A DNA stretch of 64,000 nucleotides from an uncultured Litoreibacter sp. (GTDB lineage Bacteria > Pseudomonadota > Alphaproteobacteria > Rhodobacterales > Rhodobacteraceae), in the NCBI GenBank assembly GCA_947493265.1, contig CANLQL010000002.1, forward strand, positions 310,001 to 374,000. Direction: 5' to 3'. The notes beneath the pieces were generated by a model. That model was not told where the DNA came from and made no database searches. It saw only the letters and a program-made list of their open reading frames with translations. Positions 18,212-28,875 of this stretch are shown here, in pieces; positions within the stretch are counted from its first letter, which is position 1, and every line of letters starts with the position of its first letter. The position numbers and the translations under genes are program-made.

Positions 18212-18742
18212 ATGAAAATAGTTGGCCTTCTGGGATTACATATAGCTTTTTATAGCGGCTTTTTGTTGTTTTTCCAGCGGCCCATATCATCGATATCTAT
18301 TCTGCTGGCGCTCGTGTTCATTTGGATAAGTATTCACGATATGCTGACGTTTGAGATACCAGATCTGGCGTCATTGAGCTTGCTTTTGCTTGGTCTGGGT
18401 ATGAATTTTTCCGGCTTTGCAAGCCTGACTGCCATAGCCGCAGCTGCTTTGTTTTGGTTTTCGCTCTTCTGGCTTGTTTCCGCGATTGCAAAGTCCATCC
18501 TTCGAACCGATGCGTTGGGCTTTGGGGATGTAAAACTCATGGGATCGATTGGAGCCTGCCTTGGCCCAATCCTGCCGATCTACACTGTCCTAGGTGCTTC
18601 CGTAGCAGCGTCCTTCGTTTTGACGGTGAGTAACCTGGCGAACTGGAGAAGGGTTGGTCAAGATGTTCCTGTTGGGATTGCGTTTGGGCCGTTTCTTTGT
18701 CTTTCTGCATGGGTCACCTGGCTACAAAGTACTATTTCATGA
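18212..18742 (+). CDS. gspO: Prepilin peptidase GspO, short form
   Basis: A 176-residue inner-membrane aspartyl protease of family A24. The first active-site Asp is in WISIHDMLTFEIPD and the second in GFGDVKLMG. Several membrane helices surround them. It would cut the leaders of GspG, H, I, J and K. It lacks the N-terminal cytoplasmic Cys-rich methyltransferase half of full-length PilD/GspO, so it may cleave without N-methylating. The ATG at 18212 is used, since the longer open frame overlaps gspK antisense. Its stop overlaps the gspG start (ATGA). Confidence 0.88.
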   Translation: MKIVGLLGLHIAFYSGFLLFFQRPISSISILLALVFIWISIHDMLTFEIPDLASLSLLLLGLGMNFSGFASLTAIAAAALFWFSLFWLVSAIAKSILRTDALGFGDVKLMGSIGACLGPILPIYTVLGASVAASFVLTVSNLANWRRVGQDVPVGIAFGPFLCLSAWVTWLQSTIS

Positions 18743-19164
18743 TTTCAAAAAAGATACCTAACCGGCGAAATTCAGGAGCCACAATCCTTGAAGTCTTGGT
18801 GGTTCTTACGATCATTGCTCTGATTGCGGCGGTGGTCGGTCCTCGGGTCGTGGGTTATTTGGGGCACGCAAAAGGCGAAACGGCCTCGCTGCAGATCAAG
18901 AACCTTTCAAGCGCTGTGCAGCTTTTCTATGTGGACACCGGTAGATTTCCATCTGAGGCAGAAGGTCTGAGTGTACTATTTGACCGACCTGCTGGTGATG
19001 AACGATGGAACGGTCCTTACATGTCGGATCCAAGTGCGCTCAACGATCCTTGGGGGCGGGGGTACATGTATGAACCACCAACAACGGATCGTGTGTTTTC
19101 GATCATGTCCTTCGGTCGGGACGGTGTCGAAGGCGGATCTGGAGAAGATGCTGATCGTCGCTAG
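18739..19164 (+). CDS. gspG: T2SS major pseudopilin GspG
   Basis: A 141-residue pseudopilin. The leader ends in NRRNSG and the mature part starts ATILEVLVVLTIIALIAAVV with Glu5 conserved. Mature residue 1 is Ala, not the usual Phe or Met. The C-terminus holds LNDPWGRGYMYEPP and FGRDGVEGGSGEDADR, the calcium-binding loop of GspG. It forms the pseudopilus shaft. Translation is coupled to gspO by a 4-base overlap. Its stop overlaps the stop of the convergent gspJ by a few bases. Confidence 0.9.
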   Translation: MISKKIPNRRNSGATILEVLVVLTIIALIAAVVGPRVVGYLGHAKGETASLQIKNLSSAVQLFYVDTGRFPSEAEGLSVLFDRPAGDERWNGPYMSDPSALNDPWGRGYMYEPPTTDRVFSIMSFGRDGVEGGSGEDADRR

Positions 19165-19742
19165 TCCAAAAGTGGACGGGCGATAAAAACCGGCCAAGAT
19201 CGGTCAGAAACTGAGGAGATAGAAATCAGCACCGGTAAACTCTCGGTCTCCCAAGTTGAAACCCATGAAAGTTCATTTCCTTGCTTCGCGAGATAGGAGA
19301 AGGTGAAGTCTTCCGCTGTGTCGTTCAAAATATCTGAGCTGTTGGTCAGCTCGACACCGTCATCGCCGTAGCCAAGCCGAACGAGCACGAGTTGGCCATC
19401 TCGTTTTAAAACCTCAATTCGGTGAAATGACGCTTCGGTTTGAAATGGAAATTCGGCCCTAGTCGCGAACGAAAAACCAAGCTCGTCTCCGACGAATTGG
19501 TTTTGCACGGCTTGCGGGACTTGCCTGACATCAGGACGTGCGGCCTGCGCGATCCAGCGTCTCAGATGCTGACGCAAAAATAGGTCATGGCCAGTTGCTT
19601 CAACCGCAATCGACCTTTTCCATAGGCTCACGGCGACGGAAAATGATGAAGAAAGCCCAACAGCGATCAGAGACATCAAAGCCAGGCCAACAAATAGCTC
19701 CAGCAGCGAAAACCCGGATCTTGAGGATACGTTATTACTCAT
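19161..19742 (-). CDS. gspJ: T2SS minor pseudopilin GspJ
   Basis: A 193-residue pseudopilin with leader MSNNVSSRSG and mature start FSLLELFVGLALMSLIAVGL, with Glu5 present. The size fits GspJ. I use the ATG at 19742 because it overlaps the gspI stop as ATGAGTAA, the same 8-base arrangement seen at the gspH-gspI junction. An ATG at 19754 is also possible. It would form the pseudopilus tip with GspI and GspK. Confidence 0.8.
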   Translation of the reverse strand: MSNNVSSRSGFSLLELFVGLALMSLIAVGLSSSFSVAVSLWKRSIAVEATGHDLFLRQHLRRWIAQAARPDVRQVPQAVQNQFVGDELGFSFATRAEFPFQTEASFHRIEVLKRDGQLVLVRLGYGDDGVELTNSSDILNDTAEDFTFSYLAKQGNELSWVSTWETESLPVLISISSVSDRSWPVFIARPLLD

Positions 19743-20082
19743 CGAAACGCGCATTCAGCTTAGCCAATGATCTATCTTGGTCTGTCAGTATTTCGACCAC
19801 TAGAAATTGTTCAAGATCGGATACAGGTCCCAACTCGCTGGTTTCCAATTTGATCTTCCAAGACTCCGGCAGAATCACACCTTGTCTGGCGTTTTCGACA
19901 CCAACCTCAAGCGCGAGATCCAAAACAGAGAGCGCAAGCTCATGGGCAAGAACTTCCTCTGTAGTGGTTTCCGTTCTGCCCTGTAGTGTGGCTTGCCCGG
20001 GAATTAGCGTGACTAACACAATACTCATGATCGCAAAGGCGATCAAAACCTCGAAGAGCGAGTACCCGGTTTTCCTACTCAT
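19735..20082 (-). CDS. gspI: T2SS minor pseudopilin GspI
   Basis: A 115-residue pseudopilin of normal GspI length. The leader is MSRKTG and the mature start is YSLFEVLIAFAIMSIVLVTL with Glu5. It lies between gspH and gspJ in the usual H-I-J order with short overlaps on both sides, so all three are translated as one coupled unit behind gspF. Confidence 0.82.
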   Translation of the reverse strand: MSRKTGYSLFEVLIAFAIMSIVLVTLIPGQATLQGRTETTTEEVLAHELALSVLDLALEVGVENARQGVILPESWKIKLETSELGPVSDLEQFLVVEILTDQDRSLAKLNARFDE

Positions 20083-20446
20083 TGGGCACCGGCGTGACTT
20101 TTCCAGTTAGTGGATGGATCGTGATCTTTGCATCATCGACGCAGAATTCTGATGCTCGTACTGAACCGTCAAGGTAGACAAGGATCTCGGAAGTACCTTT
20201 CGATATGCACGGACGTAGGGTTGTCACAAACACGGTTGTCTCGCCGGACCGAATGGCGTCGAGCTGTGCTTTAGAAATTTTCTGCGAAAGCTCTGTTTGA
20301 GCCTGTTGTAGGCGTAGAGCTGCGCTTGGCGGGCGAATTGCTGTGACTGTCACCGTTAAGATCAAGGACAAGACACCCAGACCAATCAGCGTTTCGAATA
20401 GGGTGAAACCGGATCTCTGATTGAGGTTTTCAGATGGCAATATCAT
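20075..20446 (-). CDS. gspH: T2SS minor pseudopilin GspH
   Basis: A 123-residue pseudopilin with a leader ending in NQRSG and mature start FTLFETLIGLGVLSLIL, with Glu5. The globular part has two Cys (LRPCIS and SEFCVDD) that may form a disulfide in the periplasm. It overlaps gspF by 17 bases and gspI by 8. It is slightly shorter than many GspH proteins. Confidence 0.78.
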   Translation of the reverse strand: MILPSENLNQRSGFTLFETLIGLGVLSLILTVTVTAIRPPSAALRLQQAQTELSQKISKAQLDAIRSGETTVFVTTLRPCISKGTSEILVYLDGSVRASEFCVDDAKITIHPLTGKVTPVPNE

Positions 20447-21644
20447 TGAGATCCAAGATCGCCCCCAGTGTTGTTAGGATCAATGTTGCTACGAGCCCTC
20501 CGACGACCAGTGTTATGGCCGGAGTAAGGAGCCCAATCACGCGATCCAAGGCCGCATTTGTTTGACCCTCAAGGTTTTGCCGAGCAGCGTTTAGCATTTC
20601 CACTAGATTGCCGCTAGCGCTTCCAGCCGCAACCAGCGACGTTGTAAGTTGATCTAGAAACTCCAGTCTATTGAATGCTGTTGGGATATCGGAACCTGCT
20701 TCAAGAAGGTCTCGTACTTCAATCAATTGCGATTGAACGCGTTGATCTTTCTCAGATTCAGCGATCTTGGAGATTGCTTCGGGAACCGACGCGCCCGCGA
20801 CGATAAGCGTGGATAGGCTGTTGCAAAAACGCTGACTTCGCTGTTTTTCCAAGAGGGACCCGATTAGAGGGAGGCGACGGACAAGCGGGTCGACCATGTT
20901 CGTGATCGATCGTCTAAGTAGAAAAGCTAATAAAGCCACACAGGCCAACACCAGCGCGATAAGTGTTCCGCTCTCCAGCGCGATGCTGCGGAAACCGTTC
21001 ATAACTGAGAGCAGTCTAGGGGGTGACTTTCCGGCAGTCTCAAAGACGGGTACCAGCGCAGGCGTCAGATAAAACACGATCAAACACAAAACCAATATCG
21101 ACATCATTAGCAATATGCTTGGGTAGACCATCGCGGTTTTGATGCGCCCTTGCATCCTAATTTTCGCGGCCAGATCTATTGCGATTTGATCAACAGTCTC
21201 GGCCATCGAATTTGACTTTTCCCCAATCGCGAGAGAGTTGGTTATTTGATCTGGAAATACATGGTCACTTTGCTTGATAGCCTCTTCTAAGCTTAGGCCG
21301 TTTTCGACCTGGCGACGGATACTTGATAACGCGTTGGACAGGCGTTTAGACGTGGATTGTGCTTCGACGAATTTAAGCGCTTCAGGCAAAGGAAATTTAT
21401 GTTTCAAGAGCGCGGCGAGCGGTACGAAGACTGATAGCAAGTCTTTGTTCGAAACGGCGGATCCGCCGAAAAGCTGTACTTCACGCTGCCACCAGGGGCC
21501 CTGAGCCCGACTTGATTCAACTTCGAGCGGCAATAGCCCGTCTTGCGAGAGCATCTCAATTGCGTGCAAATCACTCTTGGCCTCAATGAGGCCCTGTTTC
21601 AGAATCCCATTTCGATTTTTGGCTTTGTAGAGGAACTGCTTCAT
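20430..21644 (-). CDS. gspF: T2SS inner-membrane platform protein GspF
   Basis: A 404-residue protein of exact GspF length with two GspF domains (about residues 65-190 and 265-390) and three membrane helices (near ILLMMSILVLCLIVFYLTPA, about 220-240, and near the C-terminus ending LTTLGAILDLNDIAI). It links the GspE ATPase to pseudopilus assembly. It heads the minus-strand unit F-H-I-J and diverges from the rhs gene with 149 bases between them. Confidence 0.93.
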   Translation of the reverse strand: MKQFLYKAKNRNGILKQGLIEAKSDLHAIEMLSQDGLLPLEVESSRAQGPWWQREVQLFGGSAVSNKDLLSVFVPLAALLKHKFPLPEALKFVEAQSTSKRLSNALSSIRRQVENGLSLEEAIKQSDHVFPDQITNSLAIGEKSNSMAETVDQIAIDLAAKIRMQGRIKTAMVYPSILLMMSILVLCLIVFYLTPALVPVFETAGKSPPRLLSVMNGFRSIALESGTLIALVLACVALLAFLLRRSITNMVDPLVRRLPLIGSLLEKQRSQRFCNSLSTLIVAGASVPEAISKIAESEKDQRVQSQLIEVRDLLEAGSDIPTAFNRLEFLDQLTTSLVAAGSASGNLVEMLNAARQNLEGQTNAALDRVIGLLTPAITLVVGGLVATLILTTLGAILDLNDIAI

Positions 21645-21793
21645 GAGGTTAAATCTATTTCACCATTGAAAAATTTAGCGCGGCTTGAGAAAGAACCGAC
21701 CCAAAAATCTGTGTCAAAAAAATTTCATCAAATCCTAGTTGACATTCGAATTCTTATCTACTCTGCTTATTGTAATTCTTTGAGGATTTTGTT
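21645..21793. promoter_or_regulatory. Divergent gspF/rhs control region
   Basis: 149 AT-rich bases between two divergent genes. A TTGACA at 21739-21744 points toward rhs, but no good -10 lies at 17 bases (a TATTGT is 23 bases away), so the promoter call is weak. GAGG at 21782-21785 is the ribosome site for the TTG start of rhs. Confidence 0.4.
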
Positions 21794-24700
21794 TTGAAGT
21801 CATTTCTTACCGCATTTGTGCGCCCGCTATCAATTTGTCTTTTTTCTTTGGTTTCGACCTCTCCTGGCCTTGCACAGAGTGGATTTACCCCCTCAGAGGA
21901 TTTTGTGGATTTGACGGAGTCAAATCGTGATGGGGCATTCAACTACACAATCGACATCGAGGCTCCTGATTTTCGCGGACTGGTTCCAAACCTTGGTCTG
22001 ACCTATTCAACCTCTCTGCGAAAGAAGAACAGTGTCGATACATTGATGGGGCCTGGGTGGAAGATCACAGGCTTGCCTCGTATTGAACTGGTGTCCATTG
22101 GAGGCGGAACGCCGACATGGAACCCCGCGAGAGACGTTTTCCGCCTGGACGGAATGGATCTGCTCGCCTGTGACGATCCAGATGCAACCAGCCCTTGGAC
22201 GGGGACATATCCCGACAAATACAAAACGGACAAAGTGAGCGCGTCTTGTTTGGCAGGTGGCAATTTTGCCCCGCTTGTAGAGAACTATGCGAAGATCAGG
22301 TTTGACGGCACCTTGGGTGACAAGGCTTCGACCTTCACGCTTTGGAGGAAAGACGGAACGAAGCTGAACTTTGAGACCTTAGCGGAAGTTGGAAACCTGT
22401 CGCTGGCGACGTCTCATGCCGCACATAGTTCAACCTATCACCGTGTTTGGCTTTTGACCTCTATCGAGAACACTCAGACCTCACCGGCTGTTGTCTCGGT
22501 GGACTACACTGTCGATCCCGCAAACGGGTACGCATGGCGGCCAGAAGAGGTGAGCTACGCGGGCTATAGGGTTGCGTTTGAATACGATACAAACCCGAAT
22601 TTCCAACCGACTTTTGGGACCGGTGCCTCTGGTCATATGGGCAAACAGACAGAGCGGTTGCGGTCTGTCCAGCTATTTGACGGGGCGAGCCAAATCCGGG
22701 CTTACGGATTGGACTACAGCAGCCATGCAACGACGAATGCACTGCGGCTTGATCAGGTGACGGAATATGGCAATGATTTCGCTGTGTCCGGAGCTGCCAT
22801 CAGCGGGGGAACAAGCCTGCCCCCTGTCGTTTTGGGCTACACCAGCACGACGAATACTTTGACGGAACAGCACTATGCGAGCGTGAATGCGAAAGACAAT
22901 TCGCTGCAGAGGTACGATTTCTACGACAATGGCGTTTTGGAGATTGTTTCTGATGACGATGAATACATCTCAATCGATGCGAGCCGGGTTGCGACTGAAA
23001 ACGTCCTAGGCGACCTTGAAAATCATTTAGGCGGCGTGAAGGTTTTTGATCTCGACGCAAAGAGTGCGAAGGTCGTTCGCACAACACATTCAACTATCAT
23101 CAATGATAATACTCTCGAATACCGGTTCACGCTCTATCGGTTTGATTTGCAGGGCAATGAGCTTTCGAATGTCATCGTTAATAGCGGGACGTATCGCGTC
23201 GACAGCGGATATAACTGGAACGCTCAAGAACCCTACCAGCCAATAGCTTTGGGCTCGCCATTGAAGTCTGAGTTCTACCGGTCAAACAACAGTCATCCCC
23301 CTACATACTCGATGACGACAACAGGTCTGCAAGCTTTAAATTCGAGCGTTGGGTGCCCACTCTATACCGCAGGAGTGCACAATTTCACCGGTGACGTATC
23401 GGGAAATGGCCAAACAGACTCATTCTACTTTGACAATTATGTGGGGCAAACTCAGTTCATATGTGAATTGAATGATCTTCTATTTGAGCGCCGCAGCAGT
23501 GGGTTTGTTGTAAACTTGGATGTCACAGCAGCACGTGGACGAGCACTTGTTGACGTCAACGGAGATGGAAAAGATGACTTCGTAACAATAAGAAACGGAG
23601 TGGCGAGAACCTCCTTCTCTAATGGCCGTTTTTTTGAGGCATCATCAGGCTTTGGGACTGCAAAATATTTTTCAAATGACACTCTAACGAACTATGACTT
23701 TGCCGATATCAACGATGATGGGATGGTGGATTTGGTTATTACTAATTCCACAGGTTCGGCCGTCTCTATTCAGTTTTCTGAAGGGGATAGTTTTGGCCCA
23801 GAGATTGTCGTCCCGGTCAACAGTAGCGACCGGTTCAAAGGGATCGCAGATCTAGACGGTGATGGTCTGAATGACCTCTATTTCACCCGTGGAACTGGTG
23901 CAGGAACAGTCAACAAACCGGTGACTGTGATTTACAGCGACGGTGGCATTCCACATCTACTGACCTCTGTTACCAACGAAATGGGCGGTACAAGCACTCT
24001 TGAATACCTTGCGTCAACCCATCCGGATGTAAATTCTGATGACCAGATCCCCGGTGTCCGGCACTTGGTGCGCGCAATTGATGTATCTGACGGGCGAGGT
24101 CAAACGAGACGCACAGAATATGCCTATGAGGGCGGCAGATTTGACTGGGAACATCGTCGTTCCCTCGGGTTTGCCAAAGTCTCAGCAACACTTCCGACTT
24201 TGGTCGGTGAGACTAACCCGCCGGTATTAGAGACGACTTATATTAATAACAAATTGGCACAGGCTGGGAATGTCAGCAGCCAATCATATGTCGTCGATGG
24301 GACTGTTCAGCGGCGGACAAATCACAGCTATACCTATGTTATGTTCGGTAACGGGCCGTACCGTTCCCAACGAACAAAAACGTCCATATCTCAGTGGGAA
24401 AACGGCACTCGGACAACCCGGACAACAAAATTCGTCTTGAATGATTTTGGCGAGTTGCTGTCGGGTAGTGAGCTTGGGTTTTCTGATGAGTATGGAAACA
24501 CCAATTTGGATCCGACAGATGATCTCACGACCGAATATAAATATGGGCAGGATCTGAGCCGCTACTTGGTGTCTCACCCCTATCAGATGACCGAAATGGC
24601 TCATGATCAGGTGACGACCGACCTGACAAAATGGCTGACAAGCACGCGGTATTACTATGATGGCCAAGCGCTACAATCGCTCACCGGCGCAGGCAACGTC

Positions 24701-27700
24701 ACAAAAGTTTCTGGGTGGACCGGAACAGGTTCCAACTATGTTGACCGGGCCACGTCATCCTACGACGCCTTTGGCAATGTCTCGACGGAAACGGACGCGA
24801 AGAACAATTCAACGACGTTTGGCTATGATACGGCTAAGAACCTGTTCCGCACATCAGAGACGAACGCGCTGTCACAAGCAGTGCAAACAACCTGGAATGC
24901 GATATGTCAGGCTCCGAGCCAGATCACAGACCAGAACGGGCTTGTCACGACGATTACCTATGATGCCCTCTGCCGAGAATATGACCGAACGCTGCCTGTA
25001 GGAAGTACAGCCAGCACCCGCTATCTGAATTTTGGTAACCCCAATACTCAATCGGTTGAGGTCACAACTGACGTTATGACGGGTGTGCAAAATGTCGAAG
25101 CCAAGTATTTCGATGGTTTGGGGCAGGAGTATCTGAGCGAAGCAGATACCGATAGCAATCTTGCCAGTGAGCGCGTCACTATACAGCGCGGCTTTGACCT
25201 TCGCGGCAATCTAAGTTGGGAGAGCTTGCCACACCGGAAATCTGCCGCTGCTCAATATTCCACCGGCGCATCGGACAAATCGACCCGCTACACCTATGAC
25301 ACGCGGGACCGTTTGGTTCGTACAGACTATGCCGACAGCACATATATGACCCAAGACTACGGGACCCGGAATGTAGCCGGGATCATTTACCCAACGGTTT
25401 TGTCGAGCAATGCAGATTGCTTTGACAGCGCTCCGAATACGATTTGTGGCGAGGCTTTGACGGTCTCAGATGGGTTTGGCCGAACCGCACAGCAGGTTCA
25501 GTTCGACACGGCGCTGACGGATGTTGGCGGGGTCGGTACGGATCGCATCACAACCTATAGCTACGACCCACTTGGTAGGTTGACCGGTGTCACAGATCCT
25601 CAAGGCAGCCTGTGGTCTTATGACTATGACAGCTTTGGAAACAGAACGGTTTCAGATGATCCTGACCTCGGCGTTTGGTCACTTGAATATGATGCAAATG
25701 ACAATCTCGATCGCCAAACAGATGCCAAAGGTCAAATCATCACCTTCACCCATGATGCGTTGAACCGTGTGCTCTCGAAAACGGTGTATCCGTCGACCGG
25801 CCAGCCTGTTGTGACCACCTACACATACGATCGCAGCCGCACAGGGTTCGTGAATGCGGGCCAGCTGACCGATACGGAAAATGCAGACCATAAGATCGAA
25901 TATGACTATGTTGCTTCTGGCCTCGCGGAGGAAACCCATACATTCTATGAAAGCAGTGGCAATCGCGTTTATGCACTAGAGCGCGAGTACTACACATCAG
26001 GTTTGCTGAAACGAGAGCGGCTTCCTGAAACACCCGGCGCGACGACGACCAATTGGAACCCGGACTATGCCTATGACCAGGCTGGGCGGGTCGCTGACCT
26101 CGGGACATATGTCACAGATATTACCTATGATCTTTGGGGCAACGCCACTCGAATAGACTACGGCGGCAATATCCATGAGGCGGCCGTTTACGACGCCGAT
26201 CGCGGATGGCTCATGCAAACCAAGCTCTATAATCCGCAAAATTGGGAGCTTGGATCACAGGTTCTGGCCCGCGCGGCGTCAGGCCGGATCAAAGGCCAGA
26301 CGATGTTTGAGATCTGGTCCAACTTTGACTTCACCTATGACTACGCCGGTCGTTTGCTGACGGCTGACAACGTCGCGGGCGGGTGGGATCACCTTGATGA
26401 GGTCTTCACCTATAATGCTGCAGGCTCAATGGCGTCGCAAACCGGGCTTGGCTCGTACACCTACAACGCGGCCAACGGGAACCACCCGCACGCACCATCG
26501 CAAGTCGCGGGCCAAACGCTCAGCTATGACGCCAATGGCAATATGGAGACGGGCCTTAACTTCAAGACCATGACCTATGATGGGGAAAACCGGCCCCTAT
26601 CTGCCACCAATAACGGGTCGACGACATCTTACGTCTACGGCGCAGATGGCACCCGGATCAAACGGGTTGAGGGCGGCAACACGACACTGACCTTCGCCAA
26701 TGTCGAGATCCGCAATTATGGCACGACAAATGAGATCGTGCTGACCTACCCCCACGCCAATGTCCGCCTGGAGAACGGGGCCGATCCGCACTACCTGTTC
26801 CGCGATCACCTGGGCTCGGTCACGCAGATCATGCGCGAAAGCGACGCGTCCCTGCGCACCACGCAATCCATCCGGCCCTTCGGCAAGACGTCGGGCTATG
26901 TCGACCCGAGCTTTACTGACGAGACCAAAGCCTGGATCGGAGAACGCTACGACGCCTCGCCCGAGCTGATGTACCTCAACGCCCGCTACATGGACCCCGC
27001 CCTTGGCATGTTCATCCAGCCCGATTGGTTCGAGGTGACGGGCCCGGGCGTCGGGACGAATAGGTATGCCTATGCGGCGAATGATCCGATTAATTTGAGC
27101 GATCCGAACGGGAACGCATGGCTTGATCGAGCTTGGGATTCTCTGTTTGGAGGGGGGTCTTTTGATCGTACGTTTGGATTAGGCTCTTCTGCAAAGTTGG
27201 ATGAATACGCGACTAGAATCGAGCAATTGAACGGTGAAATTTTGAGAACTTTAGACGCGGCTGGACCCTCCTTTGACGCCGCTACTATTGGGGTTGCTGG
27301 AAAACCTGTCAAAGCGGCTTCGATTGCCGCAAAAACAGGTTCGCGGATTGGCAACCTAATTCGTGGAAGAAAAAAACCAAGATCCGCTACCACACAAGTG
27401 ACTGCGGAAGGGAGCTTGAAATCAGATACTGACAACTTGTACCGTGTAGTTGATGATGCTGAACTCGAAGATTTAAGAAGTACAAAAATGTTCAGATCAC
27501 CCCCCGGGACTTTGGAAGAAGGCAAACAGTTCGTAGATAACTTAGAAGATGCAGAAGCTCTAAGACAAAAATTCTCAAAATTCTTTGGAGGGAATCAAAC
27601 GATTGTCGGTGCTCGTGCTCCTGCTAATGTGATAAACCAGTCAACGAAGCAACCTTTTGCTGATATACCGAGGGGAGTTGCAATTACGGTGCCACGTGGT

Positions 27701-27739
27701 GCTTTGCCAAAATTAAAGCCCAACTTAATGGGGAACTAA
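21794..27739 (+). CDS. rhs: Giant secreted SpvB/TcB-Rhs polymorphic toxin
   Basis: A 1981-residue protein starting at TTG with GAGG eight bases upstream. Residues 1-28 are a Sec signal peptide ending in SPGLAQ. Then come an SpvB/TcB-like N-terminal region ([35 protein letters not shown]), FG-GAP/VCBS-type calcium repeats (about 530-690: [27 protein letters not shown]), a TcB middle region and YD repeats (about 990-1640). The Rhs core is at 1662-1774. The last 207 residues are the variable toxin, which I cannot assign with certainty; the segment [13 protein letters not shown] and the size allow an ADP-ribosyltransferase-like fold. The N-terminal shell probably encloses the toxin. Its place inside T2SS genes points to export by Sec and then T2SS. 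Confidence 0.9.
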   Translation: MKSFLTAFVRPLSICLFSLVSTSPGLAQSGFTPSEDFVDLTESNRDGAFNYTIDIEAPDFRGLVPNLGLTYSTSLRKKNSVDTLMGPGWKITGLPRIELVSIGGGTPTWNPARDVFRLDGMDLLACDDPDATSPWTGTYPDKYKTDKVSASCLAGGNFAPLVENYAKIRFDGTLGDKASTFTLWRKDGTKLNFETLAEVGNLSLATSHAAHSSTYHRVWLLTSIENTQTSPAVVSVDYTVDPANGYAWRPEEVSYAGYRVAFEYDTNPNFQPTFGTGASGHMGKQTERLRSVQLFDGASQIRAYGLDYSSHATTNALRLDQVTEYGNDFAVSGAAISGGTSLPPVVLGYTSTTNTLTEQHYASVNAKDNSLQRYDFYDNGVLEIVSDDDEYISIDASRVATENVLGDLENHLGGVKVFDLDAKSAKVVRTTHSTIINDNTLEYRFTLYRFDLQGNELSNVIVNSGTYRVDSGYNWNAQEPYQPIALGSPLKSEFYRSNNSHPPTYSMTTTGLQALNSSVGCPLYTAGVHNFTGDVSGNGQTDSFYFDNYVGQTQFICELNDLLFERRSSGFVVNLDVTAARGRALVDVNGDGKDDFVTIRNGVARTSFSNGRFFEASSGFGTAKYFSNDTLTNYDFADINDDGMVDLVITNSTGSAVSIQFSEGDSFGPEIVVPVNSSDRFKGIADLDGDGLNDLYFTRGTGAGTVNKPVTVIYSDGGIPHLLTSVTNEMGGTSTLEYLASTHPDVNSDDQIPGVRHLVRAIDVSDGRGQTRRTEYAYEGGRFDWEHRRSLGFAKVSATLPTLVGETNPPVLETTYINNKLAQAGNVSSQSYVVDGTVQRRTNHSYTYVMFGNGPYRSQRTKTSISQWENGTRTTRTTKFVLNDFGELLSGSELGFSDEYGNTNLDPTDDLTTEYKYGQDLSRYLVSHPYQMTEMAHDQVTTDLTKWLTSTRYYYDGQALQSLTGAGNVTKVSGWTGTGSNYVDRATSSYDAFGNVSTETDAKNNSTTFGYDTAKNLFRTSETNALSQAVQTTWNAICQAPSQITDQNGLVTTITYDALCREYDRTLPVGSTASTRYLNFGNPNTQSVEVTTDVMTGVQNVEAKYFDGLGQEYLSEADTDSNLASERVTIQRGFDLRGNLSWESLPHRKSAAAQYSTGASDKSTRYTYDTRDRLVRTDYADSTYMTQDYGTRNVAGIIYPTVLSSNADCFDSAPNTICGEALTVSDGFGRTAQQVQFDTALTDVGGVGTDRITTYSYDPLGRLTGVTDPQGSLWSYDYDSFGNRTVSDDPDLGVWSLEYDANDNLDRQTDAKGQIITFTHDALNRVLSKTVYPSTGQPVVTTYTYDRSRTGFVNAGQLTDTENADHKIEYDYVASGLAEETHTFYESSGNRVYALEREYYTSGLLKRERLPETPGATTTNWNPDYAYDQAGRVADLGTYVTDITYDLWGNATRIDYGGNIHEAAVYDADRGWLMQTKLYNPQNWELGSQVLARAASGRIKGQTMFEIWSNFDFTYDYAGRLLTADNVAGGWDHLDEVFTYNAAGSMASQTGLGSYTYNAANGNHPHAPSQVAGQTLSYDANGNMETGLNFKTMTYDGENRPLSATNNGSTTSYVYGADGTRIKRVEGGNTTLTFANVEIRNYGTTNEIVLTYPHANVRLENGADPHYLFRDHLGSVTQIMRESDASLRTTQSIRPFGKTSGYVDPSFTDETKAWIGERYDASPELMYLNARYMDPALGMFIQPDWFEVTGPGVGTNRYAYAANDPINLSDPNGNAWLDRAWDSLFGGGSFDRTFGLGSSAKLDEYATRIEQLNGEILRTLDAAGPSFDAATIGVAGKPVKAASIAAKTGSRIGNLIRGRKKPRSATTQVTAEGSLKSDTDNLYRVVDDAELEDLRSTKMFRSPPGTLEEGKQFVDNLEDAEALRQKFSKFFGGNQTIVGARAPANVINQSTKQPFADIPRGVAITVPRGALPKLKPNLMGN
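26781..27115 (+). repeat. Rhs core 3' segment, copy 1 (in the full-length gene)
   Basis: 335 bases coding for the last part of the Rhs core, from [13 protein letters not shown] to the DPNGN that marks the toxin boundary. The same segment, with no length change, recurs at 28541-28875 and 30384-30718. It is clearly richer in G and C than the toxin tails that follow. Confidence 0.95.
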
Positions 27740-27740
27740 G

Positions 27741-28052
27741 ATGAAGAGGAAAATGAAGATTTTTGGGACGGCAATGTTGCTTGAAGACTTGAACCATTTT
27801 CCAATTGACGGGATCACGGTTCAAAAATTGAGAGTTGAAGTTTTCGCAGAAACTAAACCAGAGCAAGCCTGGATTGCTGAGATTATTCGGCACTCTCCCT
27901 CACCTTGGATGATGGGATCGCAGGAACAAGTTGAATTGCGTGTACTCTCAAAGGAGTTTCAAGATGTCATTTTGAGCAGTGCGCCGCGACTTGGCATTCG
28001 TAGCGGAAGCCAGACAATTGGCTCCATTATTAATTTACAAGTGGTGTGTTAG
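27741..28052 (+). CDS. Candidate immunity protein of the active Rhs toxin
   Basis: A 103-residue protein starting one base after the rhs stop, which is the normal place for the cognate immunity gene. It has no signal peptide or membrane segment and no family I recognise. Base composition is AT-rich like the toxin tail. An ATG four codons later is an alternative start. The function is inferred from position only. Confidence 0.6.
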   Translation: MKRKMKIFGTAMLLEDLNHFPIDGITVQKLRVEVFAETKPEQAWIAEIIRHSPSPWMMGSQEQVELRVLSKEFQDVILSSAPRLGIRSGSQTIGSIINLQVVC

Positions 28053-28387
28053 TAAGAACAAACGTCTCAAAGAAATTGAACCAGTTATATGCAGAATATA
28101 TTGCGCTAAAACGCTGTGTAGGTTAGCGTTTCGGGTCGTATAATGGATTGAATTAGCTGGTAAATCGTGAGAATGCGACTGTGAAATTTACTCGTTTGCA
28201 AGGTTTTGTTTCGCCACTATTCCGACAGCCCGAATTAAACTCTCGTACATTTGGCAATGAGAGAGAGTCTTCTGCCCACAATTGATGAAACCCCACATCC
28301 ACTAGAATTTCCTTTGACGAAGAGAAACGATTTGTTGAATGCCATTAATCACTAGTCGAGTAATGACCCGGCTAATTGCGGTGGCCG
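28053..28387. other. Non-coding spacer after immunity gene 1
   Basis: About 335 AT-rich bases with no gene that I can support. It ends where the first displaced gspD 3' copy begins. Confidence 0.5.
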
Positions 28388-28538
28388 CCTCAACACCCGG
28401 TGCAACTCACGCTCCCGCTCAATCCCGGTCTTAATCAACCCACCGGCCTTCTGAATTCGCTGCCGTAGCTCATTGGTCACCGACCGCGCCTCCGGTCTGA
28501 TTCGGATCACCTGAGGGATGATCAGACCCAGCAGTTCC
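28388..28538 (-). repeat. Displaced gspD 3'-end copy A
   Basis: 151 bases match the last 150 or so bases of gspD (32702-32853), in the same orientation as gspD. Differences from gspD include an altered last codon and a TGA stop, so the source was a diverged gspD allele. It joins directly to the rhs core copy at 28541. Confidence 0.92.
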
Positions 28539-28540
28539 TC

Positions 28541-28875
28541 CCGATCCGCACTACCTGTTCCGCGACCACCTCGGCTCGGTCACGCAGATCATGCGCGAAA
28601 GCGATGCGTCCCTGCGCACCACGCAATCCATCCGGCCCTTCGGCAAAACGGCGGGCTATGTCGACCCGAGCTTCACCGACGAGACCAAAGCTTGGATCGG
28701 GGAGCGCTACGACGCCTCGCCCGAGCTGATGTACCTGAACGCCCGCTACATGGACCCCGCCCTGGGTATGTTCATACAACCCGATTGGTTCGAGGTGACG
28801 GATGCAGGTGTTGGGACAAACAGGTATGCCTATGCGGCGAATGATCCGGTGAACCGACTGGATCCAAATGGGAAT
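28541..28875 (+). repeat. Rhs core 3' segment, copy 2
   Basis: A 335-base near-identical copy of 26781-27115. It starts at the same base of the core as copy 3, which suggests that copies 2 and 3 come from one ancestral junction. Confidence 0.95.

Noticed and set aside
21794-27739. T6SS or Tc-toxin complex as carrier of the Rhs protein
   Set aside because: No PAAR, VgrG, Hcp, TssB/C or TcdA-like gene is in the window, and the protein has a Sec signal instead of an N-terminal PAAR.
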